From positions 62,001-126,000 of the forward strand of contig NZ_CVPE01000005.1 in assembly GCF_001049895.1 (NCBI RefSeq): a stretch of 64,000 nt of DNA. Direction: 5' to 3'. Under the pieces are notes generated by a model. It had not been told where the DNA came from. It saw nothing but the letters and a program-made list of their open reading frames with translations, and did not search any database. Both the position numbers and the translations under genes were made by a program. Shown piece after piece: positions 8,943-19,769 of the stretch (the stretch's first letter is position 1; each line of letters opens with the position of its first letter). Source of the DNA: Rubeoparvulum massiliense. Its GTDB lineage: Bacteria > Bacillota > Bacilli > Rubeoparvulales > Rubeoparvulaceae.

Positions 8943-10358
8943 TCAGGAAAGACGGATCCAGCGATTCCTCTTTGCATCTATTATACTCATCGGATTCTGA
9001 AGCTCTTGACTCAAGAGATCTCGTAACATTTCTGGCAGAAAGTATTCAGCACGTTCAACACCTACCAACTCCGGAAATCCCACGCCAAAGGTATACATAT
9101 CAATAATTCCCACACGATATAATTGATCAGCTTGCAGGGGCTTTCCCTGAAACAAAACACTGGTGATCTCATTGCCATGATAAGAAACTGTTAATCCATC
9201 AACGACCATACTACCAAACATTGTACCACGAAACCCATAACCATGAATTCGTTGTTGAATGATCCGTTCATCCAAGGAGTGACGGAGGACCTGTCCAACC
9301 TCTCGCCCTGATAGTCGTACCACTGCAGGATTAATCGGATGCGGTAAAGTTTGATGGATCATCTCACGCGTTATAGGTCCTTGTGGCAGTGCGCGTAAAA
9401 TCAGGCCACTATTCAACAAAGCCATATCTGAATTGGTCCATTTCCGTACTGCGATGGCTAAAAGATTAGGTAAAGGGCTCTCTTCATACCAGGAAAAGGT
9501 TAATTCATCATTCAACTGTATGATAGCCTCTCCTAGTACTTGATGGGCAAGTAATTCTTTTTGTTCAATCCATGCTTGAATCTCTTTATTCTCCTCATAC
9601 TCATCGACTGGTTCACAAGTGGCTTCCAATGAAACAATGCGTTGCTTCACATCATCCCATTCAATAACCACATGCCCCAGTGCCTGACCAAATTTTCCAG
9701 CCTCGGCAATTAAATGTTCATTCACCCAATGCCCATCAGGAAAATAATTATGGGTATGTGCCCCTAAAACAAGATCAATTTGGGGAACCTCAACGACGAT
9801 CCGTTCGTCGAATTGGATTCCACAATGGGACATTAATACAAGAAGATCAACACGTGGTCGAAGCTCAGCAACCATTCTTTTCACCGTTTCTACTGGATCG
9901 AGGATATACCAGCCTAGCTGCTCATAGAAGATGGTGAATGGAGCTGTAACACCGAGAAAGCCGATGCGGATTCCCGAGAGTTCTGCGATGGAATAACGTT
10001 GTACCCATTTTGGTGCCTGCAAGCTCTTCTTATCCAAGAGATTACTGAGAATCACTTTACAAGAAGTATGTGCATATAACTCCTGCAGTTTCTCCTTGGG
10101 CATGGTGATGCCCTCATTATTCCCTAGCGTCAGGTAATGATAGCCCATTTTTTCCAAGAGCTCAATATTTGCTTGTCCCAGTGAGGCTTCGGTGATTGGG
10201 TGAACCCGATCCAGATGATCACCCAAATCTATGAGTAAATAATCCTCACCAGCTCGCGTCACTTCCTTTTTTCTCTCGTTGATCACAGTAGCTAGCCGCG
10301 GAAGATTGACAAAATGACTATGAATATCATTGGTATGCAACAGATGAACTCTTCGCAT
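8943..10358 (-). CDS. YunD-like metallophosphatase / 5'-nucleotidase
   Basis: A bifunctional UshA/5'-nucleotidase-type enzyme of 471 residues. The N-terminal calcineurin-like metallophosphatase domain has HTNDIHSH, the DLGDHLDR metal-bridging aspartate, GNNE, and GAHTHNYFP. The C-terminal domain with LLAIAVRKWTNSDMALLNSG is the 5_nucleotid_C substrate-binding domain. There is no signal peptide, as in B. subtilis YunD, so it is probably cytoplasmic. The AGAGGATGG site fits the ATG. Neighbourhood with a lytH-like gene resembles the B. subtilis yunA-yunD cluster. Natural substrate unknown; hydrolysis of nucleotides or cyclic nucleotides is the family activity. Confidence 0.88.
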   Translation of the reverse strand: MRRVHLLHTNDIHSHFVNLPRLATVINERKKEVTRAGEDYLLIDLGDHLDRVHPITEASLGQANIELLEKMGYHYLTLGNNEGITMPKEKLQELYAHTSCKVILSNLLDKKSLQAPKWVQRYSIAELSGIRIGFLGVTAPFTIFYEQLGWYILDPVETVKRMVAELRPRVDLLVLMSHCGIQFDERIVVEVPQIDLVLGAHTHNYFPDGHWVNEHLIAEAGKFGQALGHVVIEWDDVKQRIVSLEATCEPVDEYEENKEIQAWIEQKELLAHQVLGEAIIQLNDELTFSWYEESPLPNLLAIAVRKWTNSDMALLNSGLILRALPQGPITREMIHQTLPHPINPAVVRLSGREVGQVLRHSLDERIIQQRIHGYGFRGTMFGSMVVDGLTVSYHGNEITSVLFQGKPLQADQLYRVGIIDMYTFGVGFPELVGVERAEYFLPEMLRDLLSQELQNPMSIIDAKRNRWIRLS

Positions 10359-10453
10359 ATTCCCATCCTCTCATGACGATAAATACCCGATAGCATACAA
10401 TGTGCTATATTGTGAATACATGCCCATACAAAGATAAAGTAAGGAGTGGTTAT

Positions 10454-10876
10454 ATGATCGGGTCTCCATTTCAATCTGATCAGCCCTTAATCATTGAACG
10501 ATCATGTTTAATGCGCTTCCATGATCACGCTAAATCCGCACTACCCCACGAAGCTGCTGCACTTCTTACAGGTTATGATCATCATATCACGGATTTAGTT
10601 CCCATTGAAGTGATGGCTACTCCCGAGACATTTTCACTCTCACCTCAGCTTCTGCTTCAAGAGTTGCATAAAATCTGTGAGCGCAAACAAGAATGGATCG
10701 GCCTGATCCATAGTCATCCCACCATGCCTCCCATCCCTTCTTCGGCAGATACAACAGGCTGGCACTATCCTATGCTCTCCTATTGGATTCTCTCCCTTGC
10801 TGCTGAACCAGCGGAGGTAGCCTTATACCGCTGGATAGAAAACTCATGGAGGAACTATCCATACGAGGTCAAGTAG
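10454..10876 (+). CDS. JAMM/MPN-domain metalloprotease-like protein (M67)
   Basis: A 140-residue protein with a complete JAMM zinc motif: catalytic Glu33 (PHEAAALLTG), His86-x-His88-Pro, and Ser96-x-x-Asp99 (HSHPTMPPIPSSAD). Bacterial proteins of this group (Mec-like) can release peptides or cysteine from small ubiquitin-like sulfur carriers; others have unknown substrates. No ThiS/MoaD-like or E1-like partner is adjacent, so the substrate cannot be guessed. The ATG at 10454 is chosen for its AAGGAGTGG site; an upstream in-frame ATG at 10400 lacks one. It is transcribed divergently from the yunD-like gene. Confidence 0.82.
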   Translation: MIGSPFQSDQPLIIERSCLMRFHDHAKSALPHEAAALLTGYDHHITDLVPIEVMATPETFSLSPQLLLQELHKICERKQEWIGLIHSHPTMPPIPSSADTTGWHYPMLSYWILSLAAEPAEVALYRWIENSWRNYPYEVK

Positions 10877-10954
10877 CCTTGATTTTAGACTTGTAGGTGA
10901 AATGCCCCACTGTACTCTTCAATTATTACGTTATGGTGAAGAAACCAAGTTGAC

Positions 10955-10980
10955 GTTTCATGATTTACACAACAGGGTAT
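10955..10980 (+). promoter_or_regulatory. SigB-type promoter
   Basis: GTTTCA (10955-10960), a 14-nt spacer, then GGGTAT (10975-10980). This is a near-consensus general-stress sigma-B promoter, placed just upstream of the ytxG- and ytxH-like genes, whose B. subtilis counterparts belong to the SigB regulon. Confidence 0.7.
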
Positions 10981-11001
10981 ATCTAGTATGAAGGGGGAGG
11001 T

Positions 11002-11454
11002 ATGATGTGGGCCGAGCTTAGTCTTGTGGTTATAGCCATTGCCTTTGTCTTTCTCGTCTACTATGTAATACAAACCTTAAAAACAGCGCAAGCTACATTG
11101 AACCAATGGAATGAGACCTTACCGCGTATTGAGCAAAAAGTGGATCAACTGGTTCAGGAAACAACCAATACCCTTCAAGAAGCGAATCAGGTGATCCTAC
11201 AGGCGCAGGAACAGAGTAAATCCGTCACAGAGATGCTCAACAAGGTGAACACCAAACTAGACTCTGTGAGTGCATCATTCAAGGCAAAGAGACAAGCCTT
11301 GCCAATCGATGCAGCATTACAGGCAACCTCAAAATCCAACCTGCTTATTCCTGTAGCTCAAATGCTTGCAAAGGTCTGGCGAGAACGGCGTCAAAAGAAA
11401 AGGATTGCACAGAGGATAAATGAAGCAACGAAGGAGGAAATAAAACATGAGTGA
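11002..11454 (+). CDS. DUF948 (YtxG-like) membrane-anchored stress protein
   Basis: A 150-residue protein with one N-terminal transmembrane helix (about residues 6-26), a long amphipathic coiled region rich in Gln/Val/Asn, and a basic C-terminus. This is the layout of DUF948 proteins such as B. subtilis YtxG. Two tandem ATGs follow GGGGGAGG; the second, at 11005, has the better spacing. It overlaps the ytxH-like gene by 8 nt. The SigB-type promoter upstream predicts induction by general stress. Molecular function is unknown. Confidence 0.8.
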   Translation: MMWAELSLVVIAIAFVFLVYYVIQTLKTAQATLNQWNETLPRIEQKVDQLVQETTNTLQEANQVILQAQEQSKSVTEMLNKVNTKLDSVSASFKAKRQALPIDAALQATSKSNLLIPVAQMLAKVWRERRQKKRIAQRINEATKEEIKHE

Positions 11455-11812
11455 TGATCGGATTGAAAGTAAGGATTTCTTTTTAGGTGCGTTGATTGGT
11501 GGGGTTATTGGAGCGACTGCTGCCTTGCTATTGGCACCGAAGTCAGGTAAAGAGCTACGCGGTGATATCTCCCAGCAATATTCAGTATTAAAAGAGAAGC
11601 AAGATGAGTTACAGCAAAGATTACTTGGAAAACAGCAAGAATTTGAGCAAGAACTACAAGAAACAGCCGAGGAATTTAAAACAAAAATTAAAGACGAAGC
11701 AGAAGAGCTGATCAACCGTATTTGTGAAGAGTATGAAAACTCACCCTTCAAGGAAGTTACAGAAGCTCCTGCACCATCCACATCCGTAAAGCCCAGTATT
11801 GAAGAGAAATAA
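11447..11812 (+). CDS. YtxH-like general stress protein
   Basis: A 121-residue protein with the YtxH signature: a glycine-rich N-terminal membrane segment ([25 protein letters not shown]), then a long charged coiled coil. AAGGAGG lies eight bases before the ATG, inside the end of the ytxG-like gene. It is the last gene of a two-gene SigB-type operon, followed directly by a strong terminator. The family is linked to stress survival, but no biochemical function is established. Confidence 0.85.
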   Translation: MSDDRIESKDFFLGALIGGVIGATAALLLAPKSGKELRGDISQQYSVLKEKQDELQQRLLGKQQEFEQELQETAEEFKTKIKDEAEELINRICEEYENSPFKEVTEAPAPSTSVKPSIEEK

Positions 11813-11833
11813 CTCCTTCAGACTGGCAATCAT

Positions 11834-11884
11834 AAAAAAGGTGACGAGAAAGTCGACTTGTACGACTTCCCCGTCACCTTTTTT
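11834..11884. terminator. Strong bidirectional terminator
   Basis: A long hairpin with nested stems (outer AAAAAAGGTGACG with CGTCACCTTTTTT; inner AGTCG/CGACT) has A-runs on the left and T-runs on the right, so it works in both directions. It ends the ytxGH operon. It was probably also the original terminator of sufB before the insertion described at 11888-14338. Confidence 0.9.
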
Positions 11885-11887
11885 GGC

Positions 11888-11923
11888 TTAACCGATACTG
11901 CCTTCCATCTCGAATTTGATTAA
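11888..11923 (-). pseudogene. Orphan copy of the sufB 3' end (direct-repeat arm 1)
   Basis: Read on the minus strand, this stretch encodes [11 protein letters not shown] followed by a stop, identical to the C-terminus of SufB, but no SufB sequence precedes it. The core 11895-11920 is identical over 26 bp to 14339-14364 at the true sufB end, and similarity extends a few bases further with two mismatches. It abuts the bidirectional terminator, as the ancestral sufB end would. It marks one border of the inserted segment. Confidence 0.85.
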
Positions 11924-11966
11924 TTTTGCTCGAAATGGCACGAACTTATTAACAACAAATCCGGTC

Positions 11967-12001
11967 AACCATTTGATATAAAGCCATTTCTTCAAATGGT
12001 T
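11967..12001. other. Perfect 10-bp inverted repeat beside the repeat arm
   Basis: AACCATTTGA (11967-11976) and TCAAATGGTT (11992-12001) flank a 15-nt loop, 46 nt inside the inserted segment. It could be a recombinase arm site or a leftover transcript hairpin. I see no gene in 11924-12091. Confidence 0.4.
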
Positions 12002-12091
12002 TAAAGTGGATTATAATTTCAACTTGGCACGGTGAAGACACGGAGATTCAATTAAAAAATCCATTATAATATTTCTAGATTATGTGATGAT

Positions 12092-12124
12092 AAAAGGCAT
12101 ATCCTAACAAAAATAGGTATGCCT
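12092..12124 (-). terminator. Terminator of the HEPN-like gene
   Basis: On the minus strand, AGGCATACCTA pairs with TAGGATATGCCT and is followed by TTTTATC, starting 12 nt after the gene's stop. Confidence 0.7.
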
Positions 12125-12135
12125 GCTTTTATAAG

Positions 12136-13113
12136 TTATACACCTAAAAGTGAAATCAATTCATTTCTTTTTTTTTCTAATTCTTCATAAGTTTTTAAAT
12201 CCGATTTAATTACATTTTCAACATATTGTACAATAATTCCTGTCAATTTAAACATCTCTCTTTTTATTTCATTAAAAGAACTATATAAATCAAATATGTT
12301 TTTTCCATTATGAACAATTTCAGTTCTTTTGTTCTCAGATAAATCGGTTAAGTATTTTGCTCGTTCGTGATAATCTGACTTAGATTTTGAGATGAAGGGG
12401 AGTATTTTGGTTTTTACTTTCTTAAATTGAATGTAATCTGGACTAGCTAACATTTCTAAGGTGCTCACTAAATATATAAAAGCTGTATTTAAATTATGCA
12501 TATACATTGCTTCTGAAATCCGGTGTAAAGCATTTCTACAAGTATTATATATAATATCAGTTCTATCACTAAATAGGCATTTGTATAAAGGATCACTATG
12601 TATTGATAATGAGGGTTCTAATAAGGGATTTAATCCAATACCATCTCTAATCATGAAGGAAACTTTTCCGTTTACTATAGAAATTTTTCCTGTATGTGGA
12701 TTACTTTGAAAAATAGTTCGAAACCCATCTATACTAATTCCCGCAATACCTGGGAGCGTTTCATAGTTCCCGATTTGACATTCATTTATTCTAAAGATAT
12801 CTAGGGATTTATTTGCCTTATCAGATAAACGATTTACTAATAAAAAAGATTCCTCAATGCTAGAAACCTCAATAAATTCGTCTTGAAGAATTATGAATGA
12901 AGAATTTATAGCAATATGTGGATGTGATTTTTTAATAGATTCTATATAAATGTAAATATCATTGAATTCTTCTTCAGTTAAAGTATCCGTTGAAACTTCC
13001 TCATATCCTTTTTGTAAAAATTCAAAACTAGGACTATAAATAAAATCACCTAATTTAAATGCTAATTCAATATAAAAATTTGACACAGGAACTATGTACT
13101 TAGTTTTATTCAT
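12136..13113 (-). CDS. HEPN-like (ApeA-type) protein, candidate RNase/defence protein
   Basis: A 325-residue protein coded in markedly AT-rich DNA, unlike its neighbours. The N-terminal ~190 residues are unrecognised. The C-terminal helical part (about 195-320) resembles Apea-like HEPN domains and contains Arg263-x4-His268 (RTEIVH), the HEPN ribonuclease-type Rx4-6H motif, preceded by a helix with STLEMLASPDY. HEPN proteins often act as RNases in toxin-antitoxin and abortive-infection systems. AAGGAGA lies before the ATG. The gene sits in the sufB-end insert next to a Fic toxin-antitoxin pair, which supports an accessory defence role. Direct function is inference. Confidence 0.55.
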   Translation of the reverse strand: MNKTKYIVPVSNFYIELAFKLGDFIYSPSFEFLQKGYEEVSTDTLTEEEFNDIYIYIESIKKSHPHIAINSSFIILQDEFIEVSSIEESFLLVNRLSDKANKSLDIFRINECQIGNYETLPGIAGISIDGFRTIFQSNPHTGKISIVNGKVSFMIRDGIGLNPLLEPSLSIHSDPLYKCLFSDRTDIIYNTCRNALHRISEAMYMHNLNTAFIYLVSTLEMLASPDYIQFKKVKTKILPFISKSKSDYHERAKYLTDLSENKRTEIVHNGKNIFDLYSSFNEIKREMFKLTGIIVQYVENVIKSDLKTYEELEKKRNELISLLGV

Positions 13114-13282
13114 AGACTGAATATCTCCTTTTTACTGATACTGATACAGCACCCTCTAAGAAATAACAGGAAGGTGCTGCTTTGTTATTTGTATGTTAGA
13201 TGAACATTTGTTGAATAACGACTTGCTTTTGTTGTTGTAGTTGCAATAATTTTTCTTCATTAACTTGAATATTTATATGGCT

Positions 13283-13876
13283 TTAGCCATTAGAGGTTAA
13301 ATTCTTGCTCAAGGTTTCATTCAATAATTTCCGTAAAAGAGATTCGTCAACAACTGATTGAATCATCGCTTTCATGTAATAATGACGATCAATTTTTTGA
13401 AAATCCCAATCGTATCCCTGACTGCGTGCAATCTCACGAATGACTAAACGAATCGTTCGGCCATTCCCTTCTCGGAAAGGATGAATCATATTAAGTTCTG
13501 ACTTATAATAAGCTAATCTTTCAGACGCTTGCTCTATCGACTTCCAAACAGATTCCCCTTGCAATTGAAGAATTAATTCATATAAATTTGATTCAATAAA
13601 CTCTACCTGACAAAATCGTGTTTGTCCCTTCATCAATTGAACATCTCGAATTTTACCTGCAAATGGATAAGCATCTTGAAACAGAAAATAATGCAATCGC
13701 TTTAGCGTATCAATTGAAAGAGGGTGCAACCAAACAAAACCTTTACTTTCTAATTGTGAAGCACGTATAGAAAAAGCAACTGCTTCCAGTTGCTCTAATT
13801 CATCATACGAGGTAGCTCCAAAGAAATTATGTTTTAATAAATATGCATCTTGATTTTCAGGATTATATTTCCCCAT
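13283..13876 (-). CDS. Fic family AMP-transferase toxin
   Basis: A 197-residue Fic-domain protein. The active-site loop HPFREGNGRTIR fits the consensus HPFx[D/E]GNGRxxR, so AMP transfer to a target hydroxyl is expected; the flap segment YPFAGKIRDVQLMKGQTRF is also present. Fic toxins of this class typically AMPylate targets such as type II topoisomerases, but the target cannot be seen here. The ATG at 13876 is chosen because AAAGGA lies nine bases upstream; an in-frame TTG at 13885 is less likely. The start overlaps the end of the antitoxin gene by 14 nt, giving translational coupling. Confidence 0.88.
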   Translation of the reverse strand: MGKYNPENQDAYLLKHNFFGATSYDELEQLEAVAFSIRASQLESKGFVWLHPLSIDTLKRLHYFLFQDAYPFAGKIRDVQLMKGQTRFCQVEFIESNLYELILQLQGESVWKSIEQASERLAYYKSELNMIHPFREGNGRTIRLVIREIARSQGYDWDFQKIDRHYYMKAMIQSVVDESLLRKLLNETLSKNLTSNG

Positions 13877-14036
13877 CCGCAACAATCCTTTGAATGAGTT
13901 TTGGCGTAATTATTTCATTGCGGTTTACGACTTCGATAACTTTTCTTTGAAGTTCTATGGTGAGAGTCATATTTTCTAAACGAAGATTATGAAGCACTTG
14001 TTGGAATTCTTTAGATCCAACCGATAATTTCACCAT
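13863..14036 (-). CDS. Class I Fic antitoxin (VbhA/FicA-like, 57 aa)
   Basis: A 57-residue protein located directly upstream of and overlapping fic, as in VbhA-VbhT and FicA-Fic pairs. The segment NLRLEN, followed by a helix and ...NEIITPKLIQRI, resembles the VbhA inhibitory helix, whose motif is [S/T]xxxE[G/N]. Here the glutamate and asparagine (Glu21, Asn22) are present, but the serine position is Asn17. The glutamate would block the ATP gamma-phosphate site of Fic. GGGAGG precedes the ATG, and a TATAAT-like -10 lies about 45 nt upstream. It was found by reading the minus strand, being too short for routine ORF calling. Confidence 0.75.
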   Translation of the reverse strand: MVKLSVGSKEFQQVLHNLRLENMTLTIELQRKVIEVVNRNEIITPKLIQRIVADGEI

Positions 14037-14282
14037 TTAATGACCTCCCAATTCCATACTAATTACTAATATTATATCATATGTACAAATTATAAAAAAT
14101 ATACTGGAACTTCAGGTATGTATCAAGATATGTAGTTTTCATTGGGGTATGGCCTCAGCTGACTCATCACGGCTAATTTTTGTCAACCAAGTTGCATACG
14201 CCGTTTCCATCTGTCCGCGAAGCTACCCTAGCTACCCTAGGCTATAATGGTTGGTCACTACATGCCCCCTGCGGCCCACAAC
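14037..14282. other. Intergenic segment upstream of the Fic antitoxin
   Basis: No gene seen. The right end of the insert holds the antitoxin promoter region (minus-strand TATAAT near 14080) and a short tandem repeat of GCTACCCTA around 14220-14240. The rest has no recognisable feature. Confidence 0.5.
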
Positions 14283-14322
14283 AAAATAAATACCCCCGCC
14301 ACCAACATTAATGTGACGAGGG
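14283..14322 (-). terminator. Terminator after sufB
   Basis: On the minus strand, CCCTCGTCAC pairs (with G-U wobbles) with GTGGCGGGGG and is followed by TATTTATTTT. It lies 9 nt after the sufB stop. It seems to have come with the insert, because the older bidirectional terminator is now 2.4 kb away. Confidence 0.7.
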
Positions 14323-14331
14323 TTGAAGATA

Positions 14332-15729
14332 TCAGCCAATACTGCCTTCCATCTCGAATTTGATCAATCGATTCATCTCAACGGCATATTCCATGGGTAA
14401 TTCCTTAGTAAATGGCTCGATGAAGCCCATGACGATCATCTGGGTTGCCTCTTGGCGAGTTAAGCCACGACTCATCAGGTAGAAGAGCTGATCCTCACTC
14501 ACTTTGGAAACAGTGGCTTCATGCTCCAAGGTGACATCCTGATTCTGTACCTCGTTGAACGGAATGGTGTCTGATGTAGATTCCTTATCGAGAATCAAGG
14601 TATCACATTGGATATTGGCTTTGGAGCCTTGTGCCTTCTTACCGAACTTCGCCAAGCCACGATAGGTGGTCTTCCCACCATTTTTACTGATGGACTTGGA
14701 GATGATGGTGGAAGTACAATCTGGTGCAAGGTGGGTTACCTTGGAGCCAGCGTCTTGATGCTGACCATTTCCAGCCACAGCAATGGAGAGTACATTGGCT
14801 TTGGCCCGTGGTCCTACCATCACCACTGCTGGATATTTCATGGTCAATTTACTACCGATATTCCCATCGACCCACTCCATGGTGGCATCAGCGTGGGCAA
14901 CAGCTCGCTTGGTTACGAGGTTATAGACGTTATTGGACCAGTTTTGAATGGTGGTATAACGGGCACGACCTCGGTCCTTCACGATAATCTCAACCACCGC
15001 ACTGTGAAGTGAATCAGTGGAATAGATGGGTGCTGTACATCCTTCAACATAATGGACGAAAGCATCCTCATCTACAATAATCAAGGTCCGCTCAAATTGA
15101 CCCATATTCTCGGAATTAATCCGGAAGTATGCTTGAAGAGGTACCTCCACCTTCACACCCTTCGGTACATAGATGAAGCTACCTCCAGACCAGACCGCAC
15201 TGTTGAGCGCAGCAAATTTATTATCTGTAGGCGGTACCACCGTTCCAAAGTATTCTTTAAATAGCTCAGGATATTCGCGTAAGGCGGTATCAGTATCGGA
15301 GAAGATAACCCCTTGCTTCTCCAGCTCTTCCTGCATGTTATGATAAACCACTTCCGACTCATACTGGGCAGAGACCCCAGATAGATACTTCTGCTCGGCC
15401 TCTGGTATCCCTAGCTTATCGAAGGTATTCTTAATCTCTGATGGTACCTCGTCCCAGGAACGTCCCTTCGTCTCAGAAGGCTTGACATAGTACGTAATCT
15501 TATCAAAATCGAGCTCCGACAAGTCACCGCCCCATTTTGGCATGGGCATTTTCTCGAACTGCTCCAAGGATTTAAGGCGGAACTGCAACATCCAATCAGG
15601 CTCACCCTTCATGCGAGAAATCTCTTCCACCACTTTTCGACTTAAACCCTGCTTCATGCGAAAAACGGAAACGTCTGGGTCATGGAAACCATACTGGTAT
15701 TCTTCTAGCTCAATCATCTCTTTTGCCAT
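14332..15729 (-). CDS. sufB: SufB, Fe-S cluster assembly scaffold subunit
   Basis: SufB is the main scaffold protein of the SufBCD complex, on which Fe-S clusters are built. The 465-residue protein has the full family sequence, including [20 protein letters not shown] and the beta-helix core with the EGCTAP cysteine. It is the last gene of sufC-D-S-U-B, 12 nt after sufU, with an AAGGAGGG site. Its final codons form one of the two repeat arms of the neighbouring insert; the C-terminus is nevertheless intact and ends in EMEGSIG. Confidence 0.97.
   Translation of the reverse strand: MAKEMIELEEYQYGFHDPDVSVFRMKQGLSRKVVEEISRMKGEPDWMLQFRLKSLEQFEKMPMPKWGGDLSELDFDKITYYVKPSETKGRSWDEVPSEIKNTFDKLGIPEAEQKYLSGVSAQYESEVVYHNMQEELEKQGVIFSDTDTALREYPELFKEYFGTVVPPTDNKFAALNSAVWSGGSFIYVPKGVKVEVPLQAYFRINSENMGQFERTLIIVDEDAFVHYVEGCTAPIYSTDSLHSAVVEIIVKDRGRARYTTIQNWSNNVYNLVTKRAVAHADATMEWVDGNIGSKLTMKYPAVVMVGPRAKANVLSIAVAGNGQHQDAGSKVTHLAPDCTSTIISKSISKNGGKTTYRGLAKFGKKAQGSKANIQCDTLILDKESTSDTIPFNEVQNQDVTLEHEATVSKVSEDQLFYLMSRGLTRQEATQMIVMGFIEPFTKELPMEYAVEMNRLIKFEMEGSIG
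14339..14364. repeat. Direct-repeat arm 2, inside the sufB 3' end
   Basis: These 26 bp are identical to 11895-11920 in the same orientation, spaced 2,444 bp. They lie within the last codons of intact sufB ([11 protein letters not shown] region). The pair looks like attL/attR of an element that entered the sufB 3' end and restored the reading frame. Confidence 0.85.
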
Positions 15730-15741
15730 TCCAATCCCTCC

Positions 15742-18699
<2,958 letters not shown>

Positions 18700-18712
18700 C
18701 GGGCAACCCTCC

Positions 18713-19498
18713 TTATCCTTGTACTTCCACCTTTTCATCCTCGATGCCCAATTCTTCCTTGATCCAATCATAGCCCTCTGCCTCTAAGCGTTCAGCTAAT
18801 TCGGGACCGCCCGATTTTACAATCCGTCCCTGCATCATTACATGAACGAAGTCAGGTTGAATATAGTTGAGTAAACGTTGATAGTGGGTAATAATGATCA
18901 TGCCCAATTCTTCACTACGCATTTTGTTTACGCCATTGGCGACAATTTTTAAAGCATCAATATCCAACCCAGAATCAATCTCATCTAAAATTGCGACTCT
19001 TGGATTTAACATCATCATTTGTAGGATTTCATTACGTTTTTTCTCACCGCCAGAAAATCCTTCATTGAGGTAGCGAGTTGCAAATGCTTCTCCCATCTCC
19101 AAAAACTTCATGTTTTCATCGAGTAGGCGGATAAATTTCATTAAAGAAATTTCATTTCCTTCACCACGGCGAGCATTAATCGCGCTACGAATAAAGTCAG
19201 AGTTACTAACGCCATTTACTTCACTGGGATATTGCATCGCTAAGAAAAGACCAGCCCGTGCCCGTTCATCCGTCTCCATCTCTAATACATTGGCACCGTC
19301 CAGGGAGATTAATCCAGAAGTTACTTGATAAGTAGGATGTCCCATCAAGGCAGAAGCAAGGGTACTCTTACCAGTCCCATTAGGACCCATAATCGCATGG
19401 ATTTCTCCACCCTTTACGTCTAAATTTAAACCCTTTAGGATCTCCTTATTCTCGATCGATACGTGTAAATCTTGAATTGATAAATGTGGTGCTGCCAT
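18713..19498 (-). CDS. sufC: SufC, ABC-type ATPase of Fe-S assembly
   Basis: A cytosolic ABC ATPase of 261 residues that drives conformational change of SufBCD. Walker A (GPNGTGKSTLASALMG), the SGGEKKRNEILQM signature, Walker B (VAILDEIDSGLDIDAL) and the H-loop (IIITHYQRLL) are complete. First gene of the suf operon; the promoter is at 19569-19597. Confidence 0.97.
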   Translation of the reverse strand: MAAPHLSIQDLHVSIENKEILKGLNLDVKGGEIHAIMGPNGTGKSTLASALMGHPTYQVTSGLISLDGANVLEMETDERARAGLFLAMQYPSEVNGVSNSDFIRSAINARRGEGNEISLMKFIRLLDENMKFLEMGEAFATRYLNEGFSGGEKKRNEILQMMMLNPRVAILDEIDSGLDIDALKIVANGVNKMRSEELGMIIITHYQRLLNYIQPDFVHVMMQGRIVKSGGPELAERLEAEGYDWIKEELGIEDEKVEVQG

Positions 19499-19568
19499 CG
19501 ATAATTCCTCCTATCATCCGATGAACTTGTGGCCCTTGCTTTTGGGTCTCATCTAACATTCATCACCT

Positions 19569-19631
19569 ATTATAATGATATTCTCTCTCATTCTCAATTT
19601 ATTCTCAATACATTTCTCAATTTATTCTCAA
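19569..19631 (-). promoter_or_regulatory. suf operon promoter with phased TTGAGAA repeats
   Basis: Minus-strand -35 TTGAGA (19592-19597), 17-nt spacer and -10 TATAAT (19569-19574) form a good housekeeping promoter 70 nt before sufC. The heptamer TTGAGAA occurs four times (19591, 19602, 19614 and 19625 as left ends), spaced 11, 12 and 11 bp, one copy being the -35 itself. The helical phasing suggests a regulator binding upstream of RNA polymerase. Confidence 0.65.
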
Positions 19632-19708
19632 TCACATTATATTATATCCCTTCTAAAAATAAAAGGTTATAACTATTTTAATACTTTTTATACTATTATA
19701 TATAATAA

Positions 19709-19744
19709 GTAAGGAGGAACAAAGTGATCCTTGTTCCTCCTTAC
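19709..19744 (-). terminator. Hairpin after the flavin reductase gene
   Basis: A perfect 14-bp stem (19709-19722 with 19731-19744, 8-nt loop) lies 25 nt after the minus-strand stop. The tail is AT-rich without a pure T-run. Confidence 0.6.
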
Positions 19745-19769
19745 CTGTGATAATATGTATTATTTAGTG

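Larger units (their letters stand above)
11888..14338. mobile_element. Putative 2.4-kb inserted element at the sufB 3' end
   Basis: The segment between the two sufB-end repeats is AT-rich, carries accessory genes (HEPN-like protein, Fic toxin, Fic antitoxin) and interrupts a terminator that would otherwise follow sufB directly. Integration into a gene's 3' end with re-creation of its last codons is typical of integrase-mediated elements. No integrase or transposase gene is visible inside, so it may be a non-autonomous or decayed element, or a product of homologous exchange. Confidence 0.65.

Noticed and set aside
10397-10413. ACAAT-N7-ATTGT inverted repeat between the yunD-like and JAMM genes as an operator
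   Set aside because: Arms of five bases in AT-rich DNA are too weak to support a call.
18700-18771. N-terminal extension of SufD
   Set aside because: It overlaps sufC and lacks a ribosome-binding site; the ATG at 18699 has AAGGAGGG.
19591-19631. CRISPR or transposon end from the TTGAGAA repeats
   Set aside because: Only 7-bp units at helical spacing within a promoter; no spacers, no cas genes.
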